This document shows positions 60,616 to 64,000 of a stretch of DNA of 64,000 bases, piece by piece. The stretch lies in contig NZ_CP088261.1 of the NCBI RefSeq assembly GCF_021117345.1, forward strand, positions 2,108,001-2,172,000, given 5' to 3'. The translations under genes and the position numbers were made by a program. The notes beneath the pieces are model-generated. The model worked only from the letters and a program-made list of their open reading frames with translations. It was not told the DNA's origin and did not search any database. The DNA is from Microbacterium sp. cx-55. GTDB lineage: Bacteria > Actinomycetota > Actinomycetes > Actinomycetales > Microbacteriaceae. Every line of letters begins with the position of its first letter. Within the stretch, counting starts at the first letter, position 1.

Positions 60616-61614
60616 GTGTCCACGACCTCCCGCCTTCTGCAGCTGTTGTCGCTTCTGCAGACCCGCCGCGACTGGCCGGGGTCGGTGCTCGCCCAGCGCC
60701 TCGACATCAGCGACCGGACGGTGCGGCGCGACGTCGACCGCCTGCGCGAGATGGGATACCGAATCGACGCGACGATGGGCCCGGATGGTGGGTACCGGCT
60801 CGAGTCGGGATCGGAACTCCCGCCACTCCTCTTCGACGACGACCAGGTGATCGCGCTGGCCGTTGCCCTCCAGACCGCAGGCGTCAGCGGCGCGGGGATC
60901 GAGGAGGGCGCGCTCCGAGCGCTCACGACGGTCCGGCAAGTGATGCCCTCGCGACTCCGCCACCGGCTCGACGCGCTGACGTTCACCGCGCTTCCCGCAG
61001 GCCCGGGTGAGGCGGCACGGGCGCCCACCGCATCCGAGGTCCTGATCGGGATCGCCGCAGCGATCCGGGCACGGGAGACACTGCGCTTCGACTACGCGCG
61101 GCCCACGATGGCGGGTACCGACGCTGGGGACCCGGCGCCGCCGCATCGAGCCCAGCCGCATCATCTGGTCGCCCTGCACGGTCGGTGGTATCTCGTCGCG
61201 TGGGATCCGGAGCGCGAGGACTGGCGGATCTTCCGTGCCGACCGGATGACGCTCCGCACCCCGAACGGACCGCGATTCGAGCCGCGCGCGGTTCCAGGCG
61301 ACGACGTCGCGGGGTTCGTGACGGCGCGCTTCCAGGGCTCCGTTCCCAACACGGGGTGGCCGTGCCTCGGCACGGTGGTGCTGCATCGCCCGGCCGACCA
61401 GGTGCTCCCCTTCGCCGGCGACGGAATCGTCGAGAGCATCGGCCCCGATCGGTGCCGGCTCGAGACGGGATCGTGGTCGTGGATCGCGCTCGCCGCATCC
61501 CTCGGTCGCTTCGACACCGACATCGACGTGATCGAGCCACACGAGCTGCGCGACGCGTTCGCTCAGCTCGCTATCCGCAATGCCGCGACCGCGGGGTCAG
61601 GTGGGGCGATATGA
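60616..61614 (+). CDS. WYL-domain HTH transcriptional regulator
   Basis: The 332-residue protein has an N-terminal winged helix (D-I-S-D-R-T-V-R-R-D-V-D-R-L-R-E-M-G-Y) and a WYL domain (H-G-R-W-Y-L-V-A-W-D-P), followed by a C-terminal WCX part. Such regulators bind a palindrome in the promoter they share with a divergent gene. Here that gene is VOC. Start is GTG 60616. Confidence 0.9.
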   Translation: MSTTSRLLQLLSLLQTRRDWPGSVLAQRLDISDRTVRRDVDRLREMGYRIDATMGPDGGYRLESGSELPPLLFDDDQVIALAVALQTAGVSGAGIEEGALRALTTVRQVMPSRLRHRLDALTFTALPAGPGEAARAPTASEVLIGIAAAIRARETLRFDYARPTMAGTDAGDPAPPHRAQPHHLVALHGRWYLVAWDPEREDWRIFRADRMTLRTPNGPRFEPRAVPGDDVAGFVTARFQGSVPNTGWPCLGTVVLHRPADQVLPFAGDGIVESIGPDRCRLETGSWSWIALAASLGRFDTDIDVIEPHELRDAFAQLAIRNAATAGSGGAI

Positions 61615-61751
61615 GCGGCGCGACGGATCCGTGGGCCCCGCGCCGAGGACGCCAGCTCGATCAGCTCGATCAGCTCGATCAGCTCGATCAGCTCGGGCGA
61701 TGGTCACACCATCAGCGTGCACGACCTTTCCCCGAGAAGATCGTGCCGTGA
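61611..61751 (+). CDS. Possible 46-residue ORF with an L-D-Q repeat
   Basis: The ORF overlaps the WYL stop (ATGA) and encodes M-S-G-A-T-D-P-W-A-P-R-R-G-R-Q and then L-D-Q repeated four times, L-G-R-W, ending V-P. The repeat is made by the 9-bp DNA microsatellite at 61653-61695. Being nine bases, slippage would keep the frame. No family is known; it may be only repeat DNA next to the WYL gene. Confidence 0.3.
   Translation: MSGATDPWAPRRGRQLDQLDQLDQLDQLGRWSHHQRARPFPEKIVP
61653..61695. repeat. 9-bp microsatellite, cagctcgat x4 plus partial
   Basis: Full units start at 61653, 61662, 61671 and 61680, and a partial unit (cagctcg) at 61689. The units are identical. It lies in the 3' flank of the WYL regulator gene. 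Apart from it and the possible short ORF, 61615-61905 shows no gene. Confidence 0.95.
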
Positions 61752-61905
61752 CCATCGGATGACCTGCCGATCCCCACCGACTGCCCGCCGTAGCCGGAGA
61801 ACTCATCCCGCTCTCGTCGCATCCTCGGACCGGCGGGGCGTCTATTCGCGTCCCTCGGCGTTCACACATCAGCGAAACACATCCGCGCCTTGTCGCGCCC
61901 CAACG

Positions 61906-61937
61906 CGATCAGTTGTTGAAGCGGAACTCCACGACGT
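61906..61937. repeat. Duplicated copy of the ychF 3' end
   Basis: Thirty-two bases are identical to 62443-62474, the last codons of ychF with its stop. On the minus strand this copy also reads V-V-E-F-R-F-N-N-stop. The two copies are 537 bases apart and bracket a low-GC gene. Weaker similarity extends a few bases on each side. Confidence 0.95.
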
Positions 61938-61954
61938 TCCGTCACCGGCAGGCA

Positions 61955-62380
61955 TCAGAAGTCGGTATCTACGAGTCCCAATTCCTGCCACTTCGATGCG
62001 GCCTCGGCTCGCGGCAGCCATTCGAATTCGAACCTACGCGGCGGGCCAGCAACGGAACCCGCAAATCGCTTCCCGAAGAATCGCTGCCCGCTCGTGACAC
62101 TTCGCCCGTAATGCTGGAGGTAGCCAGCATTTAACTCACGAACCGTCCACCAGTGGGGCCCATAGTCTTCGAACGGATCTCCCTTAGTCCCATCGATCCA
62201 CACAACGACAAACCACGGCCACACCTGGGCTGATGGGAAACGCATCTTGCCGACGATGCTTGCGAGATAGCCCTCAATTTCGCCCTCGACGCGCAACGTC
62301 CCGAGCCCGCGATCGTAAGTCCGAAGTTGGGGGTCGGGAAGCACATACGCGGCCGTCGCCTGCTCCCCCTGGCCATCCAT
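61955..62380 (-). CDS. Low-GC hypothetical gene between ychF-tail repeats
   Basis: The 141-residue ORF starts M-D-G-Q-G-E-Q-A-T (ATG 62380) and ends E-L-G-L-V-D-T-D-F. It has many aromatic residues: W-P-W-F-V-V-V-W-I-D-G, then G-P-H-W-W-T-V and F-F-G-K-R-F-A-G. I do not recognise a family. Two 60-base lines counted by hand within it are 58% and 53% G+C, well under the neighbours at about 70%. The gene starts 65 bases after the ychF stop and ends 17 bases before the second copy of the ychF tail, as a one-gene insert would. Confidence 0.6.
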   Translation of the reverse strand: MDGQGEQATAAYVLPDPQLRTYDRGLGTLRVEGEIEGYLASIVGKMRFPSAQVWPWFVVVWIDGTKGDPFEDYGPHWWTVRELNAGYLQHYGRSVTSGQRFFGKRFAGSVAGPPRRFEFEWLPRAEAASKWQELGLVDTDF

Positions 62381-62442
62381 CGCACCATTATGCACGGCGA
62401 AGACGCGGCCGATCAGGCTCGTGTGGGGGGCGAACCGCAACC

Positions 62443-62474
62443 CGATCAGTTGTTGAAGCGGAACTCCACGACGT
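62443..62474. repeat. ychF 3' end, partner copy of the 32-bp repeat
   Basis: This copy is the native end of ychF (stop at 62446-62448 on the minus strand). It matches 61906-61937 over 32 bases. Confidence 0.95.
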
Positions 62475-63519
62475 CGCCGTCCTGCATGACGTAGTCCTTG
62501 CCCTCGAGGCGCGCCTTGCCCTTCGCTCGGGCCTCGGCGACCGATCCGGTCGCGACCAGGTCGCCGAACGAGATGACTTCGGCCTTGATGAAGCCCTTCT
62601 CGAAGTCGGTGTGGATCACGCCCGCCGCCTGCGGCGCCTTCCAGCCCTTGCCGATCGTCCACGCGCGCGCTTCCTTCGGACCGGCCGTGAGGTAGGTCTG
62701 CAGGCCCAGCGTGTCGAAGCCGATGCGGGCGAGCTGGTCGAGACCCGACTCGTCCTGCCCGGTCGACGCGAGCAGCTCTGCGGCGTCCTCCGGGTCGAGA
62801 TCGATGAGCTCCGACTCGATCTTCGCGTCGAGGAACACGGCCTTGGCCGGTGCGACGAGCGCGGCGAGTTCCGCTTTGCGCGACGCATCCGTCAACACGG
62901 CCTCATCGACGTTGAACACAAAGATGAACGGCTTCGCGGTCAGCAGCCCGAGCTCGCGGATGGGTTCGAGGTCGATTCCGGATGCGGACAGCAGCACGCC
63001 GCGCTCGAGCGCATCCTTCGCGGCGACAGCGGCCTCGAGCACCGACGGGTCGAGCTTCTTGCCGCGCACCTCTTTCTCGTAGCGCGTGATGGCGCGCTCG
63101 AGGGTCTCGAGGTCGGCGAGCTGCAGCTCGGCGTTAATGGTCTCCATGTCGTTCTTCGGGTCGACCGCACCGTCGACATGCACGACGTCGGAATCGGCGA
63201 AACCGCGCACGACCTGGGCGATCGCATCCGCCTCGCGGATGTTGGCGAGGAACTTATTGCCGAGCCCCTCCCCCTCGCTCGCGCCACGCACGATGCCCGC
63301 GATGTCGACGAACGACACGGCGGCGGGCAGGATGCGCTCGCTCGAGAAGATCTCCGCGAGAGTGTCGAGCCGCGGGTCCGGCAGGTTCACGACCCCGACG
63401 TTCGGCTCGATCGTCGCGAACGGATAGTTCGCCGCGAGCACTGAGTTCTTGGTCAGCGCATTGAAGAGCGTCGACTTGCCGACGTTGGGGAGACCGACGA
63501 TTCCGATGGTAAGAGCCAC
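62446..63519 (-). CDS. ychF: Redox-regulated ATPase YchF (OLA1 family)
   Basis: The 357-residue protein has an Obg-like GTPase fold with G1 G-L-P-N-V-G-K-S-T, G3 region D-I-A-G-I-V-R-G-A and the N-V-D-E segment that replaces the G4 N-K-x-D, the reason YchF prefers ATP. The C-terminal TGS domain ends in V-M-Q-D-G-D-V-V-E-F-R-F-N-N. GTG 63519 gives the standard M-A-L-T-I-G start; the longer frame upstream is unlikely. The family associates with ribosomes and stress. The last 10 codons are duplicated 537 bases away. Confidence 0.95.
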   Translation of the reverse strand: MALTIGIVGLPNVGKSTLFNALTKNSVLAANYPFATIEPNVGVVNLPDPRLDTLAEIFSSERILPAAVSFVDIAGIVRGASEGEGLGNKFLANIREADAIAQVVRGFADSDVVHVDGAVDPKNDMETINAELQLADLETLERAITRYEKEVRGKKLDPSVLEAAVAAKDALERGVLLSASGIDLEPIRELGLLTAKPFIFVFNVDEAVLTDASRKAELAALVAPAKAVFLDAKIESELIDLDPEDAAELLASTGQDESGLDQLARIGFDTLGLQTYLTAGPKEARAWTIGKGWKAPQAAGVIHTDFEKGFIKAEVISFGDLVATGSVAEARAKGKARLEGKDYVMQDGDVVEFRFNN

Positions 63520-63834
63520 GGGAGCCCAGTCTAGGCGGCGAGGGCGCCGCATCCGACTGCGCCCGCATCGGGCGGCCGCCCCGGGCCCGGACGCACGCTC
63601 ATGCCATCACGAGATTCGGAGATGTCACCGGATGCGGAGCGATCCGGCACCGATCCTCCGAATCTCGTCGCATCTCCGAATCTCGTGACACCTCGCACCC
63701 CCGACCGCGACACACCGAGCCCGCCACACCGCACCACACCGCACCGCGCCCGACCGCGACCCGTCGGCGACGGATGCGGACACCGCCCGGCGCGCCTCGC
63801 CCGCGTGCGGGGATGCCGCGGCGAGGGTGGACCC
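63520..63834. other. Gap with a complex inverted-repeat cluster
   Basis: No gene is seen in these 315 bases. The cluster at 63607-63688 dominates the first half. The second half is a low-complexity run of ccgcacc- and cgcgaccc-like sequence before the exonuclease gene. Confidence 0.75.
63607..63688. repeat. 18-bp perfect inverted repeat enclosing a second palindrome
   Basis: tcacgagattcggagatg (63607-63624) is the reverse complement of 63671-63688. Within the 46-base loop are a partial direct copy of the right arm (ctccgaatctcgt at 63656-63668) and ccggat-N8-atccgg. It lies just after the start side of ychF, between it and the divergent exonuclease gene. Confidence 0.95.
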
Positions 63835-64000
63835 GTGGCCCTGGATTTCACCGCGATCGACTTCGAGACGGCGAATGCGTCCAGCGCCTCCGCCTGCAGC
63901 GTGGGCCTCGCCCGAGTGCGCGACGGCCGCATCGTCGCCACGGCCGGGTGGCTCATCCGGCCGCCGGCAGGGCACGACCGCTTCTTCGAGTTGAACATCG
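63835..64000 (+). CDS. DnaQ-like 3'-5' exonuclease, 3' end cut by window edge
   Basis: The frame starts with GTG 63835 (V-A-L-D-F-T-A-I-D-F-E-T-A) and is open to the window end; 55 residues are visible. D-F-E-T-A is the exonuclease I motif (DxE) of DnaQ-fold enzymes, followed by G-L-A-R-V-R-D-G-R-I-V. The protein is probably a small exonuclease-domain protein, but the rest is outside the window. Confidence 0.85.
   Translation, partial: MALDFTAIDFETANASSASACSVGLARVRDGRIVATAGWLIRPPAGHDRFFELNI

Overview
The window is high-GC actinobacterial DNA, most likely Microbacteriaceae and probably Microbacterium. The grounds are frequent GTG starts, coding density with many ATGA/GTGA overlaps, the actinobacterial neighbourhoods mrp-tatB, fdxA-dapC and nrtR-nadABC, MarP and maltokinase homologues, and heavy use of the oligomer GGATGC/GCATCC. 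No rRNA, tRNA, CRISPR array, transposase, integrase or phage module was seen. Most of the window is ordinary chromosome.

Layout. 1-4 kb: an MgtE-N/CBS protein, DUF1003, Mrp, TatB, an O-methyltransferase and DUF3117. 4-8 kb: PIG-V-like mannosyltransferase, dapE and, divergently, dapD coupled to a ppk2 that has an in-frame stop. 8-16.6 kb: lactate permease, citrate synthase, DUF6113-fdxA-dapC, azlCD and typA. 16.7-30.7 kb: two complete oligopeptide-type ABC operons (each with two permeases, one ATPase with two fused nucleotide-binding domains, and a lipoprotein receptor), a PH-domain protein and a third receptor. 31-33 kb: a CPBP protease and an AbiEi/DUF559-like gene flanked by two large, mutually inverted palindromes. 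33-38 kb: gcvTHP under a tandem glycine riboswitch. 38-46 kb: MarP protease and, divergently, nrtR-nadA-nadB-nadC-cysteine desulfurase-glycosyltransferase. 46-53 kb: ABC exporter, MFS exporter, a Cys-rich micropeptide, a small Cys/His protein, maltokinase and an APC permease. 53-60 kb: a LysR-type HTH stub with a basic tail, ABC-F, DUF817, a lactonase, an alpha/beta hydrolase with Ala at the nucleophile position, and then a repeat-rich stretch. 60-64 kb: VOC protein and WYL regulator around a palindrome, a low-GC gene bracketed by a copied end of ychF, ychF itself and a truncated DnaQ-like exonuclease.

How the genes fit together. DapC, DapD and DapE are three steps of the succinylase route to meso-diaminopimelate. 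NadA and NadB make quinolinate, NadC converts it to nicotinate mononucleotide, the coupled cysteine desulfurase can serve the NadA Fe-S cluster, and NrtR probably represses the set through two sites in its own promoter. GcvT, GcvH and GcvP are switched by glycine. The peptide importers, AzlCD, the APC permease and LctP point to an organism taking up peptides, amino acids and lactate.

The most unusual signals are not whole operons. They are (i) the ychF 3'-end duplication around a low-GC gene, (ii) the palindrome-bracketed nuclease-like gene whose stop codon lies inside the palindrome, (iii) several different families of intergenic hairpin repeats, and (iv) apparently disabled enzymes (ppk2 and the alpha/beta hydrolase). 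No clearly complete new defence or mobile system was found.
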